Of a stretch of DNA of 46,816 bases, positions 38,204 through 44,650 are shown piece by piece. Position numbers and translations under genes: made by a program. The stretch spans positions 1 to 46,816 of IMG/VR virus record IMGVR_UViG_3300021420_000056; one strand, written 5' to 3'. The notes under the pieces are model-generated. The model had not been told where the DNA came from, did not search any database, and saw only the letters and a list, made by a program, of their open reading frames with translations. Every line of letters starts with the position of its first letter. Position 1 is the stretch's first letter. Source of the stretch: a virus.

Positions 38204-39242
38204 AACCATCGCCAAGCAAAACCGACGCGCTAAGGTGCTCCTCATCGGCGAGGCGGGCGTCGGGAAAACCCATGCCGCGCTTACGTTTCCGAACCCCGCA
38301 GTCATCGACGCGGAAGGCTCGATCGATTGGTTTTCAGACCGATTCGCGTTCACCGCCGTTCCCACCAAGAGCTACAGCGACGTGCGCGACCTAACGAAGC
38401 AAGTGCGCGAAGGCAAGGTGCAGTGCGAGACGCTCGTCATCGATTCGCTAACGTCGATATACAACGGCTTAGTGAACGCCGCTACGATGGAACGGCAGAA
38501 GCAGGGCAGCGACGACCTGCGCCCGCTCGATTGGGGACGCATTAAACGTAAGTTCTCTTCGCTGCTGGACGAGCTTTACCACAAGCTGAAGGTGAACGTC
38601 GTATGCGTCGGCTGGATCAAAGCGGAGTACGCGAAGCCGGGTGACACAGTGCAGGGTAAGGTGGTCGCGCAGAACGACCTCGTTAAAATCGGCGAGGTGT
38701 TCGATGGCGACAAGAAAACGATGTACGCCTTCGACTTCGTGATTAAGGTTCTCGGTAACGACGGGAAGCGCGCTCGAGCGCAGATCGTCAAGAGCCGCAG
38801 CGGAGCGCTGAAGGCCGGGCAGATCATCGATGACTTCTCCTGGAAAACGCTCGAGGGTTTGCTGCCGAAGGGCGCGTCGACGTATGAGGGGATGACCGAC
38901 GAGGGCCAGGAGGCGAAGGACCAATCGCTATTCGTTGGCGGCCCGGCCGCACAGCCCGCAGCGAACGGTGCGCCGCGCGATACCGATACTCCCGAGAACC
39001 GCGACAGCGGCCGCAAGGCGGTTATGGCCTACGCCACGAGCCAATCGATCCCCGACGCGCATCGCCACGAGATCGCGCAAGCTTTCTTCGGAGAACCGTC
39101 GTCGACGAAGCTCTCGCACGCCGACCTTCGCAAGCTGTACCGCCTGCTAACCGTTTGGGTTCGCGACCGCGACAAGGACGCGCCGTTTGAGCTCTGGCTC
39201 GAGCAGCAACTCGCGCTGGAGAAAGAGGCCGCGAATGTATGA
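38187..39242 (+). CDS. Sak4-like RecA-fold ATPase, 351 aa
   Basis: Walker A GEAGVGKT (21-28), Walker B TLVIDSLTS (82-90), and the GWIKAEYAKPGDTVQGK segment. The C-terminal 130 residues are a distinct helical extension. Sak4 proteins promote single-strand annealing in phage recombination. Paired with the Cas4-like nuclease upstream, this makes a recombination module. Confidence 0.85.
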   Translation: MPLKFETIAKQNRRAKVLLIGEAGVGKTHAALTFPNPAVIDAEGSIDWFSDRFAFTAVPTKSYSDVRDLTKQVREGKVQCETLVIDSLTSIYNGLVNAATMERQKQGSDDLRPLDWGRIKRKFSSLLDELYHKLKVNVVCVGWIKAEYAKPGDTVQGKVVAQNDLVKIGEVFDGDKKTMYAFDFVIKVLGNDGKRARAQIVKSRSGALKAGQIIDDFSWKTLEGLLPKGASTYEGMTDEGQEAKDQSLFVGGPAAQPAANGAPRDTDTPENRDSGRKAVMAYATSQSIPDAHRHEIAQAFFGEPSSTKLSHADLRKLYRLLTVWVRDRDKDAPFELWLEQQLALEKEAANV

Positions 39243-39501
39243 GCTTCCTGACCCGCTTGCGTCGAGGCCCGTTCCGACCATTTTGGAACAGCTGCTTGGT
39301 GGATTCCCGCAGAGTGGGCCATTCTCTTGGCCTGGCGCCTCGCTAATGGGCTCGAAGATACCGCCAGAGGTTGGCGAGCGTTACGAGCGCGACGTGCGAG
39401 CGGAAACGTACTATCGTAGAGCTGAGGAGCGAATACGGCATTGGCGCTTCCGCCTCGCGGGGTTCGTCGACGATCTGAAGGCGTTGGTGTTCGGTGCGTG
39501 A
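39235..39501 (+). CDS. Hypothetical protein, 88 aa
   Basis: ATG 39235 overlaps the previous stop. MYELPDPLASRPVPTILEQL, then RYERDVRAETYYRRAEERIR. Charged helical C-terminus. Unknown. Confidence 0.65.
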   Translation: MYELPDPLASRPVPTILEQLLGGFPQSGPFSWPGASLMGSKIPPEVGERYERDVRAETYYRRAEERIRHWRFRLAGFVDDLKALVFGA

Positions 39502-39592
39502 GCGCTGGTACACCGTCGCCGCGATCCTGCTGTGCTGCGCCGCCTACGGGGTCCTCGCTGGCTGGGTTTACACGAGCGCCTCGCCGCGATGA
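39494..39592 (+). CDS. Membrane microprotein, 32 aa
   Basis: GTG 39494 overlaps the previous stop; TGA 39590-39592 overlaps the next ATG. VRERWYTVAAILLCCAAYGV then LAGWVYTSASPR: one membrane helix. Unknown. Confidence 0.6.
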   Translation: MRERWYTVAAILLCCAAYGVLAGWVYTSASPR

Positions 39593-39741
39593 CCGTCGCC
39601 GAGCTCCGAGCGCTGCTAGCGGACACAGCGCTCGACCCGCACGTCGAGATTCAGTTCGGCAACGGCTGGCTCGCGATACCGTATCGCGACGGAGCAATCA
39701 TGGTCTTTCCAGAACTTACCGAGCAGGAGGCTCCCGGATGA
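39589..39741 (+). CDS. Small hypothetical protein, 50 aa
   Basis: ATG 39589. MTVAELRALLADTALDPHVE and QFGNGWLAIPYRDGAIMVFP. Typical of small early phage proteins; no function assigned. Confidence 0.65.
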   Translation: MTVAELRALLADTALDPHVEIQFGNGWLAIPYRDGAIMVFPELTEQEAPG

Positions 39742-39938
39742 CCGTTTTCGCATACGCCGAAATAGCGATGGAGTGGTGGAAGCCACCGATCCCGCAAGGC
39801 ACCGCCGGCGAGGTGCTCCACACCTTCGGCCCCAATCCAGAAGGCCCGAACGTCCTGATTGTGCGCTTCGGCACGCGCAACGTCGTTTGCCGAGCCGATT
39901 GCCTAGCCTACGAAATGCCGCTAGAGGCGAGCGCGTGA
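39738..39938 (+). CDS. Small hypothetical protein, 66 aa
   Basis: ATG 39738 overlaps the previous TGA. MTVFAYAEIAMEWWKPPIPQ then VRFGTRNVVCRADCLAYEM, with a possible Cys-x3-Cys site. Unknown. Confidence 0.62.
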   Translation: MTVFAYAEIAMEWWKPPIPQGTAGEVLHTFGPNPEGPNVLIVRFGTRNVVCRADCLAYEMPLEASA

Positions 39939-40321
39939 AAACGCCATGCTGCCCGACTTGCGGCCAGACACTTTCGAGCACGCTGCCGGGGTTTAACGAA
40001 CCTTCTAACGGCAACGGCAAGCAGCGCAGAGACCGCCCACTGCCCTTCGACGTCGAGGTCTACAAGCTCCGAGACGCGATCCTGGTCGCCGTGTGGGAGT
40101 GCCTCGAGCCGTTCATCGGCCGAGCGCAAGGGGTGACGGCCTGGAAGGACGCTAACCGCAAGCACGCCCTGGCTATGGCCCGGCAGAGGATCGCTCCCTC
40201 CGCTGCGGTCGCCGGATGGAAGCAGGCCACGAAGCGGATCGGCGAGCCGGTTAGGAGCGTCAAGATCGTTCACGACGAGATTATCGGGGCGCACGCCCGC
40301 AGAGCGGCGGCGCACGCATGA
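39935..40321 (+). CDS. Hypothetical protein with N-terminal CPTC zinc motif, 128 aa
   Basis: GTG overlaps the previous TGA. VKTPCCPTCGQTLSSTLPGF, then a helical, positively charged body (RDAILVAVWECLEPF, AVAGWKQATKRIGEPVRS). No family recognised. Confidence 0.65.
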   Translation: MKTPCCPTCGQTLSSTLPGFNEPSNGNGKQRRDRPLPFDVEVYKLRDAILVAVWECLEPFIGRAQGVTAWKDANRKHALAMARQRIAPSAAVAGWKQATKRIGEPVRSVKIVHDEIIGAHARRAAAHA

Positions 40322-40704
40322 GAAACGACCTGTCGAAGCTCTCGACGCTCATCGGGCCTATGAGCGGCCTCAAGGACATTCGCCCGCCAGGCCGATCGTT
40401 CGGGGATTGGGAGCGCTGGCTACGAGAGGTTGCGCCGATCGCGCTGGATAGCCCGCTCGGGTTTGTAATCATCCGCCGCAAGCGCTGGCTCGACGATGCC
40501 CGCCGGCGCGGTCTCGTGTACGAGCAGGCCGAGCAAGAATGGAGCGCGGCATACGAGCGCGACTCCGCGGCGATTAGCGCCTCGCTGCACCGGCAGGATC
40601 AGCAGCGAGCTCGAGCGTTGCGTGAACGCGATGGGAAGCGTCGGCCGCCCGAGGACGCCGATCCGCTGTTCGACTACGCCGATGAAATGATCCCGCCTCC
40701 ATGA
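40318..40704 (+). CDS. Hypothetical protein, 128 aa
   Basis: ATG overlaps the previous stop. Arg-rich, helical: RSFGDWERWLREVAPIALDS and DQQRARALRERDGKRRPPED. Acidic C-terminus. Unknown. Confidence 0.62.
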   Translation: MRNDLSKLSTLIGPMSGLKDIRPPGRSFGDWERWLREVAPIALDSPLGFVIIRRKRWLDDARRRGLVYEQAEQEWSAAYERDSAAISASLHRQDQQRARALRERDGKRRPPEDADPLFDYADEMIPPP

Positions 40705-40732
40705 GGCGCACCTCGCTACAGGAGCCTACTGC

Positions 40733-41062
40733 ATGAGCCAGCCTCTGCCTCTGAGCGCAAAAGAGCTAGACGAACTGCGCGACGTTGCAAGCTACGAAGC
40801 GAAAGGGGTGCGCGTTAGGGCGCTGGTTCTCAGTATGCGCCGCCTTCTCGCCACCATCGAGGCGCGCGACGAGCAAAAGGCGCTTCTTAACGGCATTATC
40901 AACGATAAGGTCTGCGAGAACGCCGCGCTTGAGGCAAAGCTCGCCAACATTCGCAAGCTGTGCGATGAGAACGGATGCTGCTGCGATTGCGGGCGGGCGA
41001 CGATCCACCGCCACGATATTCTCGCCATCTTAGACGACGGACCGGGAGTGGAGGAAACCTAG
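40733..41062 (+). CDS. Coiled-coil protein with C-terminal CCCDC motif, 109 aa
   Basis: CAGGAG ribosome-binding site before the ATG. Helical body (KELDELRDVASYEAKGVRVR and ENAALEAKLANIRKLCDENG) ends in CCCDCGRATIHRHD, a candidate metal site. Unknown. Confidence 0.68.
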   Translation: MSQPLPLSAKELDELRDVASYEAKGVRVRALVLSMRRLLATIEARDEQKALLNGIINDKVCENAALEAKLANIRKLCDENGCCCDCGRATIHRHDILAILDDGPGVEET

Positions 41063-41221
41063 GTGCCGGAAATCACCAATAAAATGCACCTCGCTGCTTA
41101 CGACGTACTGCGGCCCGAGGTGAGCTACAACGACCCGCGAGAGCCAGGGCAAGCCGATTGGACGCCATCGCTTACGCACCATATCGTTGACTTGATGCTC
41201 AAGGCTGCGCTTTCAGCATGA
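41063..41221 (+). CDS. Small hypothetical protein, 52 aa
   Basis: Read directly: GTG follows the previous TAG directly, TGA at 41219-41221. VPEITNKMHLAAYDVLRPEV, then PREPGQADWTPSLTHHIVDL. Unknown. Confidence 0.62.
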   Translation: MPEITNKMHLAAYDVLRPEVSYNDPREPGQADWTPSLTHHIVDLMLKAALSA

Positions 41222-41256
41222 CCACCTACCGCGAGCACGCAGGATTTCTACGATGA
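41218..41256 (+). CDS. Micro-ORF MTTYREHAGFLR (12 aa)
   Basis: ATG overlaps the upstream stop and TGA overlaps the next ATG (41253), so it forms a perfect two-sided coupling. Could be a translational bridge rather than a protein. Confidence 0.4.
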   Translation: MTTYREHAGFLR

Positions 41257-41519
41257 CCTACCAGGAAGTTAAGCGTGGGGATCCGGTAATTGTGCGGACC
41301 TATGGGGGCTACCCCAGAATCAGGCGTATATGGGGTATAGACGGGGCAGCCTGTCTGGTTGTAGAGGATAGGTGGTTTCGCGCCGTCGAGGAGGGCGATC
41401 TCTCCTACATAGTATCCTTGCCTCTGGAGGACGTTTTCCGCTTTAAGCCTGATCTGCCGCTGAACCCTCAGGCGCCCTTTACGGGCTGGGGCTCGCTCCA
41501 GCACATTGCCGCCTACTAG
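41253..41519 (+). CDS. Hypothetical protein, 88 aa
   Basis: Begins MTYQEVKRGDPVIVRTYGGY and contains RIWGIDGAACLVVEDRWFRA. SH3-like beta-barrel character (GDPVIV, WGIDGAACLVVED). Function unknown. Confidence 0.62.
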   Translation: MTYQEVKRGDPVIVRTYGGYPRIRRIWGIDGAACLVVEDRWFRAVEEGDLSYIVSLPLEDVFRFKPDLPLNPQAPFTGWGSLQHIAAY

Positions 41520-41537
41520 TTTTGTGAAGTATATAAT
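41506..41537 (+). promoter_or_regulatory. Promoter-like sequence
   Basis: TTGCCG (41506-41511), 18-base spacer, TATATA (41530-41535) inside GTATATAAT. It overlaps the end of the previous gene and would start transcription near 41543, ahead of the GTG at 41574. Confidence 0.55.
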
Positions 41538-41573
41538 GCCCAACCCAGGCCGCGTCGTTTGGACGAACGAGCC

Positions 41574-41717
41574 GTGAATAAGCCGTCCGACGATTTAACG
41601 TCGCGTGAGCTTTCCGAAATAGACGCTCGCCATACTCCTGTCATACGCTTTGGGGGATGCCTTATATGCAAGCTCGTCAAGCAAGCCCGACGCCATGCTA
41701 AAAAGGCCGCAGCATGA
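41574..41717 (+). CDS. Small basic protein, 47 aa
   Basis: Read directly: GTG 41574-41576, TGA 41715-41717, with an upstream 13-codon frame overlapping the GTG. VNKPSDDLTSRELSEIDARH then CLICKLVKQARRHAKKAAA: CxxC plus basic tail. Follows a promoter-like sequence. Confidence 0.6.
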   Translation: MNKPSDDLTSRELSEIDARHTPVIRFGGCLICKLVKQARRHAKKAAA

Positions 41718-42169
41718 GCGCCCCCACATCGCAGCCCCCGCGTGACCTCGCCACCCGCTTGCGTGAAATCCAAGAGCGTTGCGACAATGCCACACCGGGT
41801 CCGTGGAACTATCAAATGCGAGAGGATAACGGTCGTGCAAAGTACGGCTGGATTCGGGGACCCGAGGCCCTATGGATTGCAGACATTCCCGGCCTTCCCG
41901 ATAGACCCGATGGCGACTTCATCGCCCACGCCCGTCAAGATATTCCCTTTCTGCTCGCAGAGATAGCCCGGCTTCAGGCAATCGAGCAGCGACTTATAGA
42001 GACATTGCCTGCGATTTCATCCCCCGGCTTAAAGGCGGACCTCCGCCGCATTCTTACAGGAGAAAATGTGCTTTGTTCTCGCGAATCCATGCACGAAGGA
42101 CCCCACGAGGGATGGGCGGACGGACCCGTAAGCACGGGATTTCCGTATCTTGTGCGGTGGGAATCATAA
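41714..42169 (+). CDS. Ead/Ea22-like phage protein, 151 aa
   Basis: Matches the pattern of a common phage protein: ATRLREIQERCDNATPGPW, then DGDFIAHARQDIPFLLAEIA. Family function unclear. Stop overlaps the lipoprotein ATG (TAATG). Confidence 0.72.
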   Translation: MSAPTSQPPRDLATRLREIQERCDNATPGPWNYQMREDNGRAKYGWIRGPEALWIADIPGLPDRPDGDFIAHARQDIPFLLAEIARLQAIEQRLIETLPAISSPGLKADLRRILTGENVLCSRESMHEGPHEGWADGPVSTGFPYLVRWES

Positions 42170-42330
42170 TGCGCTGCATCCTCGCTGCCCTCTTGCTCTG
42201 TATCTTGGCTGGCTGCTTGGGCGGCCCGGTTGGTGCGCCGTTACAGCCAGCGCCAACTCCGTGTGCGTCACCATCGCCGACTAAAGGCTGTCCGGCTTCT
42301 CCCCATCCGACGAAAGGCAAATACAGATGA
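42169..42330 (+). CDS. Lipoprotein, 53 aa
   Basis: MRCILAALLLCILAGCLGGP is a type II signal peptide with lipobox LAGC; the mature part is Pro/Ser-rich and short (about 38 residues). TAATG overlap with the previous gene. Phage lipoproteins are known as superinfection-exclusion proteins or o-spanins. Its early position argues for exclusion or membrane defence over lysis. Confidence 0.78.
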   Translation: MRCILAALLLCILAGCLGGPVGAPLQPAPTPCASPSPTKGCPASPHPTKGKYR

Positions 42331-42497
42331 GCGATTTGAGCGTACAACTCCGCAGCACGGCACTGGCTAACGGTGAAATGGCAAGCGCTATTAACTTGGG
42401 ACAGGCACCTGCTTCTTTCGATATAGCGAAACAGTTAGCTGATAGTTCAGACGTTATGTATGCCGCAGCGAAAGCGCTTGAGGGGGCCGCTCCGTGA
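42327..42497 (+). CDS. Small helical protein between two lipoproteins, 56 aa
   Basis: Read directly: ATG overlaps the previous stop, TGA 42495-42497. MSDLSVQLRSTALANGEMAS then FDIAKQLADSSDVMYAAAKA, an amphipathic helical protein without Cys. Unknown. Confidence 0.62.
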   Translation: MSDLSVQLRSTALANGEMASAINLGQAPASFDIAKQLADSSDVMYAAAKALEGAAP

Positions 42498-42631
42498 CCC
42501 GTGCGATCCTCGCGGCCCTCTTGTGCCTGGCTATGGCTGGATGCTGCGGCCACGATTGGGGCTGCACCGTAGGCCATCAATGCGGCGTAGATATTCCTGA
42601 CTGCCCGCCGACGCAGAACGTGACGCCATGA
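42494..42631 (+). CDS. Second lipoprotein, 45 aa
   Basis: GTG 42494 overlaps the previous TGA; TGA 42629-42631. VTRAILAALLCLAMAGCCGH is a signal with lipobox AMAGC. The mature part has several Cys (CCGHDWGCTVGHQC, DCPP), suggesting disulphides at the periplasmic face. Partner of the first lipoprotein by spacing. Confidence 0.75.
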   Translation: MTRAILAALLCLAMAGCCGHDWGCTVGHQCGVDIPDCPPTQNVTP

Positions 42632-42636
42632 TAATT

Positions 42637-42678
42637 GCGGCAGCCTCCCGCATCCCTAGAAAAGTTACGGGAGGCCGC
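42637..42678 (+). other. Hairpin preceding the tRNA-like element
   Basis: GCCTCCCG (42643-42650) pairs with CGGGAGGC (42668-42675); an outer GCG/CGC pairs after a 3-base bulge. Loop of 17 bases. It lies six bases before the tRNA-like structure, maybe one RNA with it. Confidence 0.5.
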
Positions 42679-42683
42679 ACAAG

Positions 42684-42758
42684 ACAGGAAGGTCACCTAG
42701 GGGCGACTGCGGCCTTGAGACGGCTGCAATCCCGAGGTTCGAGGCCTCGGCTTCCTGT
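42684..42758 (+). tRNA. tRNA-like structure, degenerate, anticodon GAG possible
   Basis: Acceptor stem ACAGGAAG (42684-42691) pairs perfectly with CTTCCTGT (42751-42758). Anticodon arm GCGGCC-TTGAGAC-GGCTGC (42709-42727) gives loop with U33-like T and anticodon GAG. T-arm CCGAGG-TTCGAGG-CCTCGG (42732-42750) has the TTCGA loop. The D-arm is only GTC/GAC with no 2-base linker before it, and no CCA is encoded. It resembles but is not a standard tRNA; a tRNA mimic is possible. Confidence 0.4.
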
Positions 42759-42791
42759 TCAGATTTTACCAAAACTCCAAGGGAGAAGCAA

Positions 42792-42806
42792 ATGCTGAAG
42801 CCGTGA
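42792..42806 (+). CDS. Leader micro-ORF MLKP
   Basis: ATG 42792-42794 has GGGAG seven to eight bases upstream. Its TGA overlaps the GTG at 42803 (GTGA). It probably serves re-initiation on the next gene, which lacks its own site. Confidence 0.4.
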   Translation: MLKP

Positions 42807-43246
42807 GCGACCTAATGCTTGCCGACGAGTTTGCGTACTTCAGCGCCGACCGCTGCGGAGAGTGTGGCGACTTCTTTGTGCGGCGAAACCCGAACGTCGG
42901 CAACGGCTATCACCGAGACTGCTGGGAAGCGGTCTGCGACATTGACGGGCGCTACTTCCCGTTTTGCTGGAACTGTGACGAACCTCAGACGGGGACTATC
43001 GAAGATCAGTGGCCCGTGTGCGGCGATTGTATCCTACGCCTAGGCCCCGAGCACGTTTGGTGCGGGCCAGAGGAATGGGACACAGTTCTTAATCCCGCCG
43101 CGCAGCTCTCGTTTTGCCCGTATAACCACGCGTTTTGGGGAGCCTGGGAATACGTTTGGCAACGCCGCGCCCTGCCTTCACCCTCACAGCCAAGCCCTGC
43201 TGCTAACGTGAGTGTAGCCTCACAGCCAATGAAAGGCCATGAATGA
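42803..43246 (+). CDS. Multi-CxxC zinc-binding protein, 147 aa
   Basis: Three Cys pairs: DRCGECGDFF, FPFCWNCDEPQTG, VCGDCILR, plus HRDCWEAVC. This suggests two or three zinc ribbons, typical of nucleic-acid or protein binding. C-terminal 30 residues Pro/Ser-rich. Stop overlaps the resolvase ATG. Unknown. Confidence 0.7.
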   Translation: MSDLMLADEFAYFSADRCGECGDFFVRRNPNVGNGYHRDCWEAVCDIDGRYFPFCWNCDEPQTGTIEDQWPVCGDCILRLGPEHVWCGPEEWDTVLNPAAQLSFCPYNHAFWGAWEYVWQRRALPSPSQPSPAANVSVASQPMKGHE

Positions 43247-43590
43247 GCACGCGCCAACAGGGTAACGCCACCGAGAACTTAGCTATCGCGCATCTCGAGG
43301 AGAAGCACGGCTACTTCTGCTACCCCAGCCGTGGATCGAGAGGCGTCGACGTCGTTGCGCTATCGACGACGGAGCTCCCGCATCTCTTGCTGGAAGTTGG
43401 GACGAAGAACAAACGCGCGCGTGGAGCCTTCGCGAAGATGGAGGCTCAGCCGAACTTTCCAGGAGCGTTCCTATTGGTGGTCCGCAAGATAAAAGTAAAA
43501 GGCCGCAATCTCCTCCGCTGGCATGTGCCTGGAATCGTTCGCGGCCTTGATGATTTCACGGCGGCTATCGCCGCTGTGAGGTCGGTCTAG
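43243..43590 (+). CDS. Hjc-like Holliday junction resolvase / PD-(D/E)XK nuclease, 115 aa
   Basis: MSTRQQGNATENLAIAHLEE (Glu11), SRGSRGVDVVAL (Asp36), LLLEVGTKNK (Glu51). This follows the archaeal Hjc / RusA-less resolvase order G...E, D, ExK. The expected Lys is Gly (EVG), with a Lys two residues later (K55), so activity is uncertain. It would resolve recombination intermediates before packaging. Confidence 0.75.
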   Translation: MSTRQQGNATENLAIAHLEEKHGYFCYPSRGSRGVDVVALSTTELPHLLLEVGTKNKRARGAFAKMEAQPNFPGAFLLVVRKIKVKGRNLLRWHVPGIVRGLDDFTAAIAAVRSV

Positions 43591-43889
43591 CTCGGAACTG
43601 CCTTAATATCGGCGCTGCCGTTTACCGTTTCGGTGAACGTGTACGCCGTCCCGAGGATCGTGCCGTCCTGCGACTTACTGTAGTCGCCCTTCACGCTCAG
43701 GTCGCCGCCGATTCCGGTCAGAATGCCGACGATAAACTCGAGGACCTTCTGCAAGAACGGCGACAGTTGCGGCTTGATAGAGTTCAGCGTTTTAACCGTT
43801 GTGCCAACGTCGTCTTTTGGGCCGGTTGGACCTGAGCTGGTCGGAACGGCGGGCGGAGTCGCGGGGTGGAAACCATCTTCTACGGTCAT
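43587..43889 (-). CDS. Hypothetical protein, 100 aa
   Basis: Start at ATG 43889 (AAAGG upstream) preferred over 43955. SGPTGPKDDVGTTVKTLNSI, then QKVLEFIVGILTGIGGDLSV, a hydrophobic amphipathic segment. It converges on the resolvase gene and shares the CTAG at the shared stops. Near the holin-like gene; function unknown. Confidence 0.6.
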   Translation of the reverse strand: MTVEDGFHPATPPAVPTSSGPTGPKDDVGTTVKTLNSIKPQLSPFLQKVLEFIVGILTGIGGDLSVKGDYSKSQDGTILGTAYTFTETVNGSADIKAVPS

Positions 43890-43900
43890 TGGATGCCTTT

Positions 43901-44368
43901 CTATTGAAGAGCTTGGAGAGCTTCTTGTGAAGTCGGCATGTTCGCGGCTCTCCATGCGCGAGCTGCCGAATCGGCTTCTTCCGCCGTAGAGAAACGCCCA
44001 ATATGGCGCCGTTTTCCGTGGAGCGTAGCCTGCGCTGCCCAGGGCGTCTTGCGCTCCGGTTCAGAAAGATACACGCCACGGAATCCACTCTTATTTGTGA
44101 ATCTCGTGCGGTTGCATTGATTTTGCTGGTGCGAAAGTACTCGAAGGTTAGAGCGCCGGTTATCCCACCGAAGACCGTTTATGTGGTCCGCTTCGAGACC
44201 TTTAGGGCATGATGTAATCTCACGGTGTAAATATATGCCTCGACGCTTACCCTCACTTTGGACAAAGCTCAGGATATAGCCATTTGGCAGCAAAAACCAG
44301 GGCCTCGAAAGGACTAGCTCTCGGTCGCAGGCGTCAACCATAAAACACATAACCCTGGTTTTTGCCAC
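43901..44368 (-). CDS. HNH-AP2 homing endonuclease, 155 aa
   Basis: HNH core LHREITSCPKGLEADHINGL...NRRSNLRVLSHQQNQCNR, then AP2-like DNA-binding domain SGFRGVYLSEPERKTPWAAQ...IGRFSTAEEADSAARAWR. All key residues appear intact. It lies between the holin-like and the 100-aa genes, a typical insertion position for free-standing homing nucleases. Confidence 0.9.
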   Translation of the reverse strand: MAKTRVMCFMVDACDRELVLSRPWFLLPNGYILSFVQSEGKRRGIYLHREITSCPKGLEADHINGLRWDNRRSNLRVLSHQQNQCNRTRFTNKSGFRGVYLSEPERKTPWAAQATLHGKRRHIGRFSTAEEADSAARAWRAANMPTSQEALQALQ

Positions 44369-44382
44369 GGTTAGGGTATTCT

Positions 44383-44637
44383 CTATGGGGACGGAGAGCT
44401 ACTTGTTCCAATGGGGTGAGCAAAGTACAAAAGTAATCCGGTAATAATCGTCCCGGCGGCCGCTCCGACGCCCTGCAGTGTCGGATGCTGGATAATATAG
44501 ATGAGCCCCTGTTGCACTTGCGGGATAGCGATGATCGTTGCAAGCCCCGTACCGATCGCGACCCAGACGGTGGCCTTCTTGTTAATCGCGTCGAGTGGCT
44601 TGGCTGGCTGCGAGGGGAGAGGAGGTGTCGCGCTCAT
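44383..44637 (-). CDS. Holin-like two-span membrane protein, 84 aa
   Basis: Two hydrophobic segments: ATVWVAIGTGLATIIAIPQV and GVGAAAGTIITGLLLYFAHP, joined by a short loop with polar ends. This matches a class II holin topology. No endolysin is next to it; the M15 lysin lies at 14170. It precedes the giant virion gene. Confidence 0.68.
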   Translation of the reverse strand: MSATPPLPSQPAKPLDAINKKATVWVAIGTGLATIIAIPQVQQGLIYIIQHPTLQGVGAAAGTIITGLLLYFAHPIGTSSSPSP

Positions 44638-44650
44638 AGGGGGTTCCTTT

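Larger units (their letters stand above)
42632..42802. other. Structured non-coding segment
   Basis: An ATG frame from 42628 (55 codons) overlaps RNA-like structures and looks fortuitous. The segment holds a hairpin (42637-42678, eight-pair stem plus a bulged three-pair base), a tRNA-like structure (42684-42758) and the Shine-Dalgarno (GGGAG) of the next micro-ORF. Confidence 0.55.

Noticed and set aside
42628-42794. 55-codon frame starting ATGATAATTGCG
   Set aside because: It runs through a hairpin and a tRNA-like structure and has low-quality Arg/Leu-rich sequence; non-coding RNA explains the segment better.
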